Shown in pieces: positions 55,068 to 62,421 of a stretch of 64,000 bases of DNA (within the stretch, counting starts at the first letter, position 1; each line of letters starts with the position of its first letter). A model generated the notes under the pieces. The model made no database searches, had not been told where the DNA came from, and saw only the letters and a program-made list of their open reading frames with translations. Where the stretch lies: NCBI RefSeq assembly GCF_041434935.1, contig NZ_CP107964.1, positions 3,968,001 to 4,032,000 of the forward strand, given 5' to 3'. Source of the stretch: Kitasatospora sp. NBC_00374 (lineage in GTDB: Bacteria > Actinomycetota > Actinomycetes > Streptomycetales > Streptomycetaceae). Position numbers and translations under genes: made by a program.

Positions 55068-55751
55068 ATGCGCGACGCGTACCACGAGGAACTCGACTCG
55101 ATCAGCGACGGCCTGGTCGAGATGGCCCGGCTGGTCGGCTCGGCCATGGGCCGGGCCACCACGGCGCTGCTCGACGCGGACCTGGCCCTGGCGGAGAGTG
55201 TGATCACCGCCGACGACAAGGTCAACGACCTGCACCACGAGCTGGAGAACCGGGCGATCGACCTGCTGGCCCGCCAGCAGCCCGTCGCCACCGATCTGCG
55301 GATCGTGGTCACCTCGCTGCGGATGAGCGCCGACCTGGAGCGCTGCGGCGACCTCGCCCGTCACGTCGCCAAGGTGGCCCGGCTGCGCTACCCCGAGACC
55401 GCGGTGCCCGCCGACCTGCACCCGATCGTGCTGGAGATGGGTCAGCTGGCCCAGCGCCTGGTCGCCAAGGCCGGCCAGGTCATCGCCACCAAGGACGTCG
55501 ACAAGGCGCTGGAGCTGGAGCGGGACGACGACGCCATCGACGCGCTGCACCGCGAGCTCTTCTCGCACCTGCTGGACGACCGCTGGCAGCACGGCATCGA
55601 GACGGCCGTCGACGTCACCCTGGTCGGCCGGTACTACGAGCGGTTCGCCGACCACGCGGTGTCGGTGGCCAAGCGCGTGGTGTTCCTGGTGACCGGTGAG
55701 CACGTCACCGAGTTCGTCGCGGCGACCGAGGCGGCCGCCGAGGTCGACTGA
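55068..55751 (+). CDS. phoU: Phosphate signalling protein PhoU
   Basis: 227-residue all-helical protein with two PhoU repeats (DLRIVVTSLRMSADLERCGDLARHVAKVA and the matching VTLVGRYYERFADHAVSVAKRVVFLVTG), each containing the E-x-x-D metal-binding pattern. It couples the Pst phosphate transporter to PhoR. ATG 55068 with GGAGGAG. Divergent from phoRP and expected to be under PhoP control. Confidence 0.96.
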   Translation: MRDAYHEELDSISDGLVEMARLVGSAMGRATTALLDADLALAESVITADDKVNDLHHELENRAIDLLARQQPVATDLRIVVTSLRMSADLERCGDLARHVAKVARLRYPETAVPADLHPIVLEMGQLAQRLVAKAGQVIATKDVDKALELERDDDAIDALHRELFSHLLDDRWQHGIETAVDVTLVGRYYERFADHAVSVAKRVVFLVTGEHVTEFVAATEAAAEVD

Positions 55752-55886
55752 CCACCGGGCCGACGTGGGGGCGCACATGATGGGTGTGCCCCCACTTCCA
55801 TGCGCCCGTTGACGCCCCGTCACGGCCCGGGTTCACTCGAAGGGCAGGCACGTGCCACGTGCCCTGACGAGGAGGGCACCAGCGTC

Positions 55887-56063
55887 ATGAAGGCAACCGC
55901 CACCCCGACCACCCCGCCCAAGAGCATCACCGAGCCGCCCGTCGCCGGCCTGCTGCCCGTCCTCGCGGCCGGCTGTGGCTGCGGCCCGGGCTGCGGCTGC
56001 GGCTGCCAGTCCGGCGCCCCCTGCCAGTGCGGCGGCGTCAGCGGCGGCTGCTGCGGCCACTGA
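55887..56063 (+). CDS. Cys/Gly-rich mini-protein
   Basis: 58 residues: a Thr/Pro-rich N-terminus and a C-terminal half with nine cysteines alternating with glycine (AAGCGCGPGCGCGCQSG then PCQCGG and GGCCGH). ATG 55887 follows GAGGAGGGC, so it is probably expressed. The pattern suggests metal binding (metallothionein-like) or a heavily modified small peptide; I cannot place it in a family. It follows phoU by 135 bases and could be phosphate regulated. A hairpin follows. Confidence 0.65.
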   Translation: MKATATPTTPPKSITEPPVAGLLPVLAAGCGCGPGCGCGCQSGAPCQCGGVSGGCCGH

Positions 56064-56100
56064 GCCCGCCGGGCCTGTGGCGGCCCGCGCACGACGAAGC

Positions 56101-56132
56101 CCCCCACCGGCGGGATACGCGCCGGTGAGGGG
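56101..56132 (+). terminator. Terminator-like hairpin after the Cys-rich gene
   Basis: CCCC-CACCGGC and GCCGGTG-A-GGGG pair with one bulged A around a 9-base loop. Confidence 0.55.
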
Positions 56133-56161
56133 CCTGATCGTTTCTTCGCCTACTTCTCGCC

Positions 56162-56191
56162 CTACTTCTTGCCCTGGGTCTGGAGGGCCCG
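56162..56191 (-). pseudogene. gpmA: Possible 3' end remnant of phosphoglycerate mutase (att site)
   Basis: On the minus strand the last codons read RALQTQGKK followed by TAG (56162-56164). Streptomyces phosphoglycerate mutase ends AVKNQGKKK or similar, so this may be the last codons of gpm, with the rest of the gene to the right of the inserted element beyond the window. The match is short, so this is inference. Reading frame upstream (to the right) is lost in the T-run at 56192. Confidence 0.4.
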
Positions 56192-56201
56192 TTTTTTTGA
56201 C

Positions 56202-56234
56202 CAGGTCAGAGGGACACAGACTCCCGCTGACCTG
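56202..56234. promoter_or_regulatory. Inverted repeat CAGGTCAG / CTGACCTG near the element edge
   Basis: Perfect 8-bp arms with a 17-base spacer, eight bases after the T-run. ACCTG also appears in the palindromic operator at 59971. It could be an integrase/excisionase arm site or an operator. Confidence 0.4.
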
Positions 56235-56718
56235 CGGTCGGGCGGTCATCAGCGGTCGTTGTTGGCCGTTGCTTGTCGCCCTCGGAGGGCCCAGAGAGGG
56301 CCCGGCGACGTCGCCCCCGGACTTCACTCAAGACAAGAGGAGCAGCCTCTCCTTCGCTCGCCGTGGCGCAAGAAGGGCCGCGTCCCTCGACGGGGTCGTT
56401 CCGAAGTGGCAGCTGAAACCCTGGGTAACGGGTTACGCCACACTCGCTTTCGAGGTCTGAGATCCACCGTTCAGCAACGGTCGCGGACGTTCCGGCCGCA
56501 GATGAGAAGGGCCTGCGGATCCTTGGCGCACCTGGCTGAACGGTGATGGATGAGACCACGGCACGGGCTCCGCATGCGGGCGTGCGACCGGACTGGTTCG
56601 TGCCTACGGTTGATTTGGGAACCACGCGGTGGAGCCTCTCACGTGCGTCTCAAGCTGGGGCTCTTCCAGCGGGCCTTCGATGGTGTGGCGCTTATGGCTG
56701 CGAGAGGAGCGCCCGATC

Positions 56719-58032
56719 ATGGCTAATGGATATGAGGTGCCGGCGACTGAGAGGCCGGTCGAGAGAACCCCGCGGGACGAGCGCACCGGTAGGTTCCTCG
56801 TGCTGTTGGAGCAAGAGGAGATGGCAGCAGGCCTGCGAGCGCTCGAAGAAGGAGCGGGCGTGGCTGGTGTGGAACACGTAACCGGCGGTGACGCGGGTGA
56901 CACGGGTGTCCTGGCTCACCAGGGCTCATTAGTGTTCGACGATCTGGGCGTGGCTGTGATCACCGTCGACCCGGAACAACAGGTGGCGCTGGAGAGCACC
57001 GTTGCGTCGACCAGTGGGCTGGCCATTGAACCGGAGCGCGCGGTGTACGCATGCACGGTAACCACGGACTATCTGCGGGGGTACCGCGACGGCATGGCGG
57101 CTGGCATCGGCCTGACGATTGACGAGGAGGCCCTTACCCATGAGTCCGCAGCTCACGTGGTTCAGATTCAAGATGGACCAGCATCGACCTGGGGTGTTCG
57201 TGCGGTACTGGCATCCGAGGCCACGCAGCTAGGGCACGGTGTAGGCATCGCGGTTCTGGATACGGGGGTGGCAGCGAACCATGCGGACCTTTCGGGCCGG
57301 GTTCGGTCGACACGGTCCTTCGTACCAGGCGAGGAGGTCGAAGACGGGCACGGACACGGCACCCACTGCTGCGGAACGGTTTGCGGCGGGAGTGCTGGCG
57401 CAAACGCCTATCGGTACGGAGTGGCGCCCGGGGTCGACCTATATGCGGGCAAGGTGCTGAACAATCGAGGCCGCGGTACCGATACGGAGATCCTTTTCGG
57501 CATTGAGTGGGCCATGAACGAGAAGGACGTACGGGTTATCTCACTGTCGCTCACGCGGGCGATTCCTCCCGGCCAGGGGTACTCGCCGCACTACGAGCGA
57601 GCCGCCCAGCGCGCCATGCAGAAGGGCACGCTCATCGTTGCCGCCGCTGGGAACTACAGCACCCGGCCCGGGTACACCGCTCCGGTCAGCAGCCCAGCGA
57701 ACTGCCCCACGATCGTTGCAGTGGGAGCCGTGGACCCGTACCTGGGTATCGCCGATTTCTCGTGCGGAGGTCAGCACCCCAACGGGGGTGAGGTCAGCCT
57801 GGTGGGGCCAGGTGTGAATGTTTACTCAGCGTGGCGGGATGGTGGCTACAAGAGACTCGATGGAACAAGCATGGCGACACCGCACGTTGCTGGAGTAGCG
57901 GCCCTAATGTGGGAGCAGCGGCCGGAAGCCACCGTCGCAGAGATCAAGAGCGCGTTGAGGGCCAACGCGAGGGTGCTGCCCCTTTCCAGCGCTGATGCGG
58001 GCGCTGGACTGGCGCAGGTGCCGTTGGGATGA
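56719..58032 (+). CDS. Cytosolic S8 (subtilisin-like) serine protease, element cargo
   Basis: 437 residues. The catalytic triad is complete: D181 (AVLDTGV), H213 (GHGTHCCGTV) and S384 (GTSMATPHVAG), plus the oxyanion Asn in AAAGN. Unlike secreted subtilases it has no signal peptide; an ~170-residue N-terminal region of unknown fold precedes the catalytic domain. ATG 56719 follows GAGAGGAGC. Codon use and GC are lower than in the core genes, a sign of transfer. The next gene, 31 bp downstream, encodes an 87-residue I9-like protein, so the two probably form a protease/inhibitor or protease/adaptor pair. Confidence 0.9.
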   Translation: MANGYEVPATERPVERTPRDERTGRFLVLLEQEEMAAGLRALEEGAGVAGVEHVTGGDAGDTGVLAHQGSLVFDDLGVAVITVDPEQQVALESTVASTSGLAIEPERAVYACTVTTDYLRGYRDGMAAGIGLTIDEEALTHESAAHVVQIQDGPASTWGVRAVLASEATQLGHGVGIAVLDTGVAANHADLSGRVRSTRSFVPGEEVEDGHGHGTHCCGTVCGGSAGANAYRYGVAPGVDLYAGKVLNNRGRGTDTEILFGIEWAMNEKDVRVISLSLTRAIPPGQGYSPHYERAAQRAMQKGTLIVAAAGNYSTRPGYTAPVSSPANCPTIVAVGAVDPYLGIADFSCGGQHPNGGEVSLVGPGVNVYSAWRDGGYKRLDGTSMATPHVAGVAALMWEQRPEATVAEIKSALRANARVLPLSSADAGAGLAQVPLG

Positions 58033-58063
58033 GAATCTGGGGCGCCGTAGATAGGAGCGCAGG

Positions 58064-58327
58064 ATGAGATCTGTCAAGGATCCAGCACAGAACGCGAGAA
58101 ACCGCGTTCCTATCATCGTCGTGGTGGATGCCGGTCGGCTCGACGAGACGGTGGAGGCTCTCCGTCGCGCCGGTATGACCGTGGACTCCGTCCTGCGAGG
58201 CATCGAAGCTGTCGCTGGCTCCGCGCCAGAGGACTTGATCCCGACGCTGGAAGCCGTGAGTGGGGTGGAGGGCGTGGAGCGTGAGGGCGGCTTCCAGTTG
58301 CCCGATCCGGAGTCGACGCTTCAGTAG
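58064..58327 (+). CDS. Small I9-like partner of the S8 protease
   Basis: 87-residue protein with a beta-alpha-beta pattern (VPIIVVVDAGRLDETVEALRRAGMTVDSVLRGIEAVAGSAPEDLIPTLEAVSGVEGVEREGGFQLPDPE), close to the inhibitor-I9/propeptide fold of subtilisins. Similar small proteins beside S8 genes in Streptomyces are sometimes mislabelled ketohydroxyglutarate aldolase. ATG 58064 with GGAGCGCAGG upstream; cotranscribed with the protease. It may keep the cytosolic protease inactive until a signal appears (inference). A terminator follows. Confidence 0.8.
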   Translation: MRSVKDPAQNARNRVPIIVVVDAGRLDETVEALRRAGMTVDSVLRGIEAVAGSAPEDLIPTLEAVSGVEGVEREGGFQLPDPESTLQ

Positions 58328-58351
58328 CTCGCTGGCGGGGCGGTGACCTTG

Positions 58352-58383
58352 GCCGATGGCTCCTCCTGAAGGGAGCCATCGGC
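58352..58383. terminator. Terminator after the S8/I9-like pair
   Basis: Perfect 12-bp stem GCCGATGGCTCC / GGAGCCATCGGC with an 8-base loop, followed by TTCTC; also serves the convergent HAD gene. Confidence 0.85.
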
Positions 58384-58386
58384 TTC

Positions 58387-59073
58387 TCAGGTTAGGGCGT
58401 CAGCGATCAGTTGCATTGAGTGCACAATCGCGACCGCGCCGGCCGCTGCAAGCTTCGCATCCTTCCCCGGCTTGTTGGCGTACCCGATGGTGGCCACTCC
58501 CGCCGCGTCTCCGGCCTCAACGTCCCTGGCGGCATCGCCGATGAAGATGCACTCTTCCGGCTTGCTGCCGGCCGCGTCCATCGCCTCCAGGAGAAGACGC
58601 GGGTTCGGCTTCATGGACCACGGATCGCCCGGCGCCCGGCCGAAGACGCCGGCTACGTAGTTGTTGAGCCCGTGATCGGTGAGGTACGCCTCGATCGCCG
58701 CGCCCGAGTTGTTGCTGACTACCGAGACCGCGCGGACGGAGCTGGCGCAGGCCCGCAGAACCGATTCGCCGCCTGGGGTCGGGTGGCCGACCCGGACAGC
58801 CTCGGTCTCAAGAAACGTAAGCACGCTGTCCGCCACCGCTGTCAGGTCCGGGCGGGCATCTGCGATCAGGCGAAGCAGGGCGAGCGGGTCAGCCTCTGTC
58901 TCGCCCCCGGCTGGGGCCTGCTCGTCGCAGGCGAACAGGCCCAGACGAAGGCGTCTCGCGACTTCCGGCGCGGGCAGCCCGGCGAAGACCGAGCAGACCG
59001 GGCCGTCGAAGTCGAGTAGCACGTGTTTCACGGGTCGAAGCACGTCGGCGAGCGACGGGGGAACGGCGGTCAC
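58387..59073 (-). CDS. HAD-family hydrolase, coupled to the GntR regulator
   Basis: 228-residue HAD-IA hydrolase acting on small phosphorylated or halogenated substrates. The nucleophile/proton-transfer pair D21 and D23 (DFDGPV), the conserved VVSNNSG (motif II), KPNPRLL (motif III Lys) and FIGDAARDVEAG (motif IV) are present. GTG 59073 is chosen because it overlaps the GntR stop by four bases, so both are translated together; longer starts are less likely. HAD genes beside GntR regulators are frequent in conjugative elements. Substrate unknown. Confidence 0.85.
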   Translation of the reverse strand: MTAVPPSLADVLRPVKHVLLDFDGPVCSVFAGLPAPEVARRLRLGLFACDEQAPAGGETEADPLALLRLIADARPDLTAVADSVLTFLETEAVRVGHPTPGGESVLRACASSVRAVSVVSNNSGAAIEAYLTDHGLNNYVAGVFGRAPGDPWSMKPNPRLLLEAMDAAGSKPEECIFIGDAARDVEAGDAAGVATIGYANKPGKDAKLAAAGAVAIVHSMQLIADALT

Positions 59074-59918
59074 GGCTGGCGCTCGTACGCGATCGTGGAC
59101 CATACGCTGTCGAACCACATCTGTGCCTGCTGCACGTACTGCGATCCGAGCGAGGCATCGTCCGGGCCGGATGCGTGGTGGAAGAGCGTGGTGTCCTTGC
59201 CGGTGACGTCGTAGAACGTGTAGTCGTTGCCGTCGATGGCCACCGTTCGCTCCCGGAGCGGGTAGAAGCCGAAGAACGCCTCTGAGCGGTTCAGGATGTA
59301 CAGCTTGAACAGGCTGGACGCCCGGTGCACCTTCACCTGAACCGTGGCCGACTGGACGAGACCAAGCTCCGCCAGCATCTCGACCGAGTGGGCGATGCCG
59401 CCAGCGTTGGTCAGCGCGATGTTGCGCGCGCGGTCCCGGAGCGCGGCTTCGTCCTTGAGGCCATCCACCAGGACGGGCACGGCCATGGACTCGGACGTGT
59501 CCGGCAGGAGGAGCCGCACAGTGATGGACTCCGGGGCCAGCCGCCCGGAGCGCACCTTGTCGAGCGGTTCCTGCATGGCGTTGTGGAGCGTCTCGCTGGA
59601 GAAGCCTGCGAAGTCGAGGGTCACCTGCTGCTGCTCGAAGGCTGCTTCGAGGTGAGGGCGAAGGCCGACCGGGCGCGACGTGCGCTCCCGCACGAAGGAC
59701 CCGCTGCCCTGTCGGGTCACGATCAGCCCCTCGGTCCGGAGTAGGTCGAGGGCCTTGTCGATCGTGCCGCGTGCCACGCCGAAGTGCTTGGCAAGTTCAG
59801 GGCCGGACGGGAGCTTGTCGCCGGTTTCGAAGCCGGGCTTCTTCGTGAGGATCGAGGCCCGCAAAGAGCTGCTGACCTGCTGATACGGCGGGCGGGAGTC
59901 ATCCGGGTCGAGGCTCAT
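59070..59918 (-). CDS. GntR/HutC-type regulator, likely transfer-operon repressor
   Basis: 282 residues. Winged helix at about 10-75 (YQQVSSSLRASILTKKPGFETGDKLPSGPELAKHFGVARGTIDKALDLLRTEGLIVTRQGSGSFVRE) and a UTRA ligand domain (GLRPHLEAAFEQQQVTLDF ... LFKLYILNRSEAFFGFYPLRERTV). Similar GntR proteins (KorSA/TraR-like) repress transfer genes in Streptomyces plasmids and AICEs. ATG 59918. The palindrome at 59971-59986 lies between it and the transfer operon, overlapping the operon promoter. Cotranscribed with the HAD gene. Confidence 0.88.
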   Translation of the reverse strand: MSLDPDDSRPPYQQVSSSLRASILTKKPGFETGDKLPSGPELAKHFGVARGTIDKALDLLRTEGLIVTRQGSGSFVRERTSRPVGLRPHLEAAFEQQQVTLDFAGFSSETLHNAMQEPLDKVRSGRLAPESITVRLLLPDTSESMAVPVLVDGLKDEAALRDRARNIALTNAGGIAHSVEMLAELGLVQSATVQVKVHRASSLFKLYILNRSEAFFGFYPLRERTVAIDGNDYTFYDVTGKDTTLFHHASGPDDASLGSQYVQQAQMWFDSVWSTIAYERQP

Positions 59919-59967
59919 GCACCCATGCTAAGGCAGATGCCCAACACACGCGAGAAACCCAACCCTC

Positions 59968-59996
59968 TTGACCTGCCTAGGCAGGTTGTCTATGTT
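59968..59996 (+). promoter_or_regulatory. Transfer-operon promoter with embedded operator
   Basis: TTGACC (59968-59973) and TATGTT (59991-59996) are 17 bp apart, a good -35/-10 pair. The perfect 16-bp palindrome ACCTGCCTAGGCAGGT (59971-59986) sits over the -35 end and spacer, so a bound GntR protein would block it. Confidence 0.8.
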
Positions 59997-60116
59997 GAGT
60001 GTGTCGCGACCGAGAGATGCGGGAGCGGCAAAGAGGGGCCTTCTTGAGGCTGCTCTGACCTGCGTAAATGCGCCCGGAGGGGTGGGGTGAAAGCCCCCCG
60101 AAGGAAGCGCCCGTCC

Positions 60117-60139
60117 CTTGAGAATTCAACAGTGTGCTG
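60117..60139 (+). promoter_or_regulatory. rrn-like NusA-binding (boxC) sequence
   Basis: CTTGAGAATTCAACAGTGTG resembles the leader sequence of actinobacterial rRNA operons (AGAACTCAATAG in mycobacteria, AGAACTCAACAG in Streptomyces), the RNA that NusA binds. It lies 120 bases after the promoter and before a strong hairpin. Confidence 0.5.
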
Positions 60140-60240
60140 ATCAACGAACGAGTCACTTTGGTGACCGACCCGCGCCGGTGTTGGGCGGGTCGGGATCCAT
60201 GGCTACTCGTGCGTGACGAGTGGTCTGGGCCCATGAAAAC

Positions 60241-60278
60241 GGGCCGCCGCGCTCCGGCCAAGGAGTGCGCGGCGGCCC
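60241..60278 (+). terminator. Strong hairpin in the transfer-operon leader
   Basis: Perfect 12-bp GC stem (60241-60252 and 60267-60278) with a 14-base loop, before the first gene. No U-run follows, so it may pause or terminate with help. Confidence 0.55.
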
Positions 60279-60313
60279 TCGGGCCCACCGCCCCGTGTGG
60301 AAGAGGTAGTCCC

Positions 60314-60592
60314 GTGAAGTCGATTGTTGCAGGCCAGCATGCCGTGAACTCGGAGGAGTTCGCGGAGCTGGCGTTGGGCGTGGACTCGGAGCTGTTCGCC
60401 GGTGTGCCCGGTGAGTCGGCGATCGAGCGCCAGGCCCGCTTGGACGTGGCGGTGGCGGTGCTGGCGGACCTGCGCCGGGAGGACCCGGAGCTGGCCGCCT
60501 ACGCCGAGCGCCTGATGAACACCGCCCCGGTGCCGCTCCACAACACCCGCCGCGCCGCCCGCCCCGGTGGGGTCCTGGGGGTGGCGGCGTGA
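60314..60592 (+). CDS. Small protein, first gene of the transfer operon
   Basis: 92-residue acidic helical protein (AVNSEEFAELALGVDSELFAGVPGESAIERQARLDVAVAVLADLRREDPELAAYAERLM). GTG 60314 follows AGAGG at good spacing; longer starts would run into the hairpin. Stop overlaps the next GTG by four bases. Family not recognised; position matches small proteins preceding spdB-like genes in AICEs. Confidence 0.7.
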   Translation: MKSIVAGQHAVNSEEFAELALGVDSELFAGVPGESAIERQARLDVAVAVLADLRREDPELAAYAERLMNTAPVPLHNTRRAARPGGVLGVAA

Positions 60593-61521
60593 GCCGAGCC
60601 GCGAAGTTCTGGATGGTCGCCGCGCTGCTGGCGGTTGTCGCTCTGGCGTTCCGGGTCTCCTGGAACGCGCTGCGGGACGTGGCGACCGCGATCGGCGCCG
60701 ACCCGACCGCCGCCACGGTCTACCCGCTGGTGATCGACGGCCTCATGGCGCTGGCCCTGATCGCCGTGCTGATCCTCACCGGGGCCGACCGCACGTTCGC
60801 GCTGCGGGTACTGGTCGGCTACACGGTCGCCTCGCTGGTCCTCAACTACGTGCACGGTCTCGCGCCCGACCTGCACGGCGGCGGCCGGGCCAAGCTGGCC
60901 GACTGGGCACCCGCCCACTGGGCCCTGGTCCTGCTCGCCTCGTCGCTGCCGGTCGGCTCGATCGCCTTCGGGTCGGACCTGGTGGCCAAGGTGCTGCATC
61001 ACAAGCCCGAAACGACAGAAAACACCCAGATCGCCGTAAATCGGTCGGTGTCTGACCTGCCCGAACCTGCCGACCCGGACCCGCTCGGGTCGGTCTACGA
61101 GTCGCCCGCCCCGGCCCCCGCCGCCGCCGCCGCCGCCGCCGAGCCGACCATCCCCGCGCCCGTGGCGGAGCCGGTCCGGCCGGTCAAGGCCGTCGCTGCG
61201 GTGGCGAGTCGGCCACGTCGGGCCACCGGCAGCGTGCCGCCGTCGGCCCGTGCGGCCAGGCCGAGTCGGACGGCGACCGAGCTGATGACCGAGGCCCGCA
61301 CCGTCACGGCCGGGTGGCCGGACGATGAGCTGGTGGCCGACCGGATCCGGGAAACGGTCCGCACGTCGTCCGCCAAGGCCCGGAAGCTGCGCGACGCTCT
61401 CAAGGCCGAACGCGCCGAACTGGACGCCCGGCCGGACCTGCACGCCGTCCCCGACCCCGAGACCACGGCGCCGGCCGAGGACGTCGACGGCACCGAGACC
61501 GACGGCGAGCAGGCATCGTGA
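60589..61521 (+). CDS. DUF2637 membrane protein (SpdB-like spread protein)
   Basis: 310 residues. Four membrane helices in the first ~140 residues (KFWMVAALLAVVALAFRVSWNAL, VYPLVIDGLMALALIAVLIL, FALRVLVGYTVASLVLNYVHGLAPDL, WALVLLASSLPVGSIAFGSDLV) match DUF2637 proteins, found in actinomycete plasmids and AICEs where they aid spread of the element through mycelium. The C-terminal half is Ala/Pro-rich and then charged (ELMTEARTVTAGWPDDELVADRIRETVRTSSAKARKL), possibly DNA binding. GTG 60589 overlaps the previous stop by four bases. Confidence 0.85.
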   Translation: MSRAAKFWMVAALLAVVALAFRVSWNALRDVATAIGADPTAATVYPLVIDGLMALALIAVLILTGADRTFALRVLVGYTVASLVLNYVHGLAPDLHGGGRAKLADWAPAHWALVLLASSLPVGSIAFGSDLVAKVLHHKPETTENTQIAVNRSVSDLPEPADPDPLGSVYESPAPAPAAAAAAAEPTIPAPVAEPVRPVKAVAAVASRPRRATGSVPPSARAARPSRTATELMTEARTVTAGWPDDELVADRIRETVRTSSAKARKLRDALKAERAELDARPDLHAVPDPETTAPAEDVDGTETDGEQAS

Positions 61522-61886
61522 CCGCCGCCGCCAGCAGCACGGGGACGATCCCGACCTACAAGTGGCGCCAAGCCCCGGACGGTTACGCGACCCTCCGCCA
61601 GCTCCGCAAGCGGGGCCTGCGGCCGGGCGGTCAGCCGGTCGCCGCCCAGCTCCAATGGCGCTCCCGCTTCGGCGGCCACGCGCTGGCGTTCCTGTACCGA
61701 ATCGACCTCGCCGCCCCGGTCCGCCCGATGACCCCCGCCAAGGCCGCCGCCCTCGCCGCCGCGAACCGCGCCCGGCGGATGTGCCCCGACTGCAGGCGCG
61801 ACGCCGGGTACGTCCTCCCGGCCCGCTACGGCACCTGCATCCCATGCGCCTTCGAGACCGCCGCCGCCGTCATCGCCTCCGCCTGA
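61518..61886 (+). CDS. RRQRL-motif zinc-binding protein
   Basis: 122 residues. TLRQLRKRGLRPGGQPVAAQLQWR is close to the RRQRL motif of small zinc proteins of actinomycete mobile elements; the C-terminal C-x2-C ... C-x2-C (MCPDCRRDAGYVLPARYGTCIPC) should bind zinc. GTG 61518 overlaps the SpdB-like stop by four bases. Function unknown; perhaps a regulator or adaptor for transfer. Confidence 0.85.
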   Translation: MTAAASSTGTIPTYKWRQAPDGYATLRQLRKRGLRPGGQPVAAQLQWRSRFGGHALAFLYRIDLAAPVRPMTPAKAAALAAANRARRMCPDCRRDAGYVLPARYGTCIPCAFETAAAVIASA

Positions 61887-61914
61887 ACCGCCCGCGACCA
61901 CCGAGGGAGACCCC

Positions 61915-62310
61915 GTGAGTGACCAGCAGTTCATCACCTACATGGCCGCGTTCCAGAAGGCTGCCGAGCACACGGGCGCTTGCGCGCCCTGCCAGGACGA
62001 CCGCCTGTGCCCGACCGGCGACCCGCTCCACGCCGAGTTCCTCACCCAGCAGGGCCGGTGGGAGGCGAACAAGCGCCGCACCGAGCGCAACGCGGCACGG
62101 CGCGCCGCCTGGCGGGCCGCCAGCCGTCACCGGATGGCCCGCCACGCCGCGAGCGACCTGATCACCTACGGCCCGTGGAACGGCGACCGCCCGGCCGCCA
62201 CCACCGCCGACGTCATCCGCCGGACCAGCGCCCTGTACGGCGGCCACCTGGACGCGCCCATCACGCCCGCCGAGGCCGCCAAGGCCCTCGAAGCAGCCCT
62301 GACCACCTGA
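61915..62310 (+). CDS. Small Cys-containing transfer-operon protein
   Basis: 131 residues, basic, with one C-x2-C pair and another cysteine near the N-terminus (ACAPCQDDRLCPTGD). The middle is Arg-rich (ANKRRTERNAARRAAWRAASRHR), so it may bind DNA. GTG 61915 with GAGGGAGAC ahead. Family not recognised. Followed by a 13-bp hairpin and then the translocase. Confidence 0.75.
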   Translation: MSDQQFITYMAAFQKAAEHTGACAPCQDDRLCPTGDPLHAEFLTQQGRWEANKRRTERNAARRAAWRAASRHRMARHAASDLITYGPWNGDRPAATTADVIRRTSALYGGHLDAPITPAEAAKALEAALTT

Positions 62311-62341
62311 CCACTAGAAGAACAGCGCCACTGGCACCAAT

Positions 62342-62385
62342 CCCGGGACGGCCGCTCAGCTTGCCGGCATGTCGGCCGTCCCGGG
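62342..62385 (+). terminator. Second strong hairpin inside the transfer operon
   Basis: Perfect 13-bp stem CCCGGGACGGCCG / CGGCCGTCCCGGG with an 18-base loop between the small Cys protein and the translocase. A partial terminator or processing site inside the operon. Confidence 0.55.
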
Positions 62386-62421
62386 CTCTCCACCCACCTG
62401 AGATGTGCGGAAGGACGCCCA

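Larger units (their letters stand above)
56064..56718. other. Junction region between core genome and mobile element
   Basis: 655 bases without an intact gene. In order: a terminator-like hairpin (56101-56132), 12-bp tandem repeats (56150-56173), the short gpm-like 3' end (56162-56191) with GCCCT...AGGGC and T7, a CAGGTCAG...CTGACCTG dyad (56202-56234), and dyads GTAAC-GG-GTTAC (56425-56436) and ACCGTT-CAGC-AACGGT (56466-56481). Base composition drops rightward, marking foreign DNA. Confidence 0.6.
59919..60313. other. Leader and control region of the transfer operon
   Basis: 395 bases with the operon promoter and palindromic operator (59968-59996), a GGGG-TGAAAG-CCCC mini-hairpin near 60082-60095, a NusA-site-like sequence (60117-60139) and a strong hairpin (60241-60278). 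No gene is needed here; short ATGs inside lack ribosome sites. Confidence 0.7.

Noticed and set aside
56543..56881. 112-codon frame overlapping the start of the S8 protease gene
   Set aside because: No ribosome site, low-complexity composition, and overlaps a clearly coding region.
60134..60313. Longer starts for the first transfer-operon gene
   Set aside because: They would place the strong hairpin inside the coding region and lack ribosome sites; GTG 60314 has a good one.
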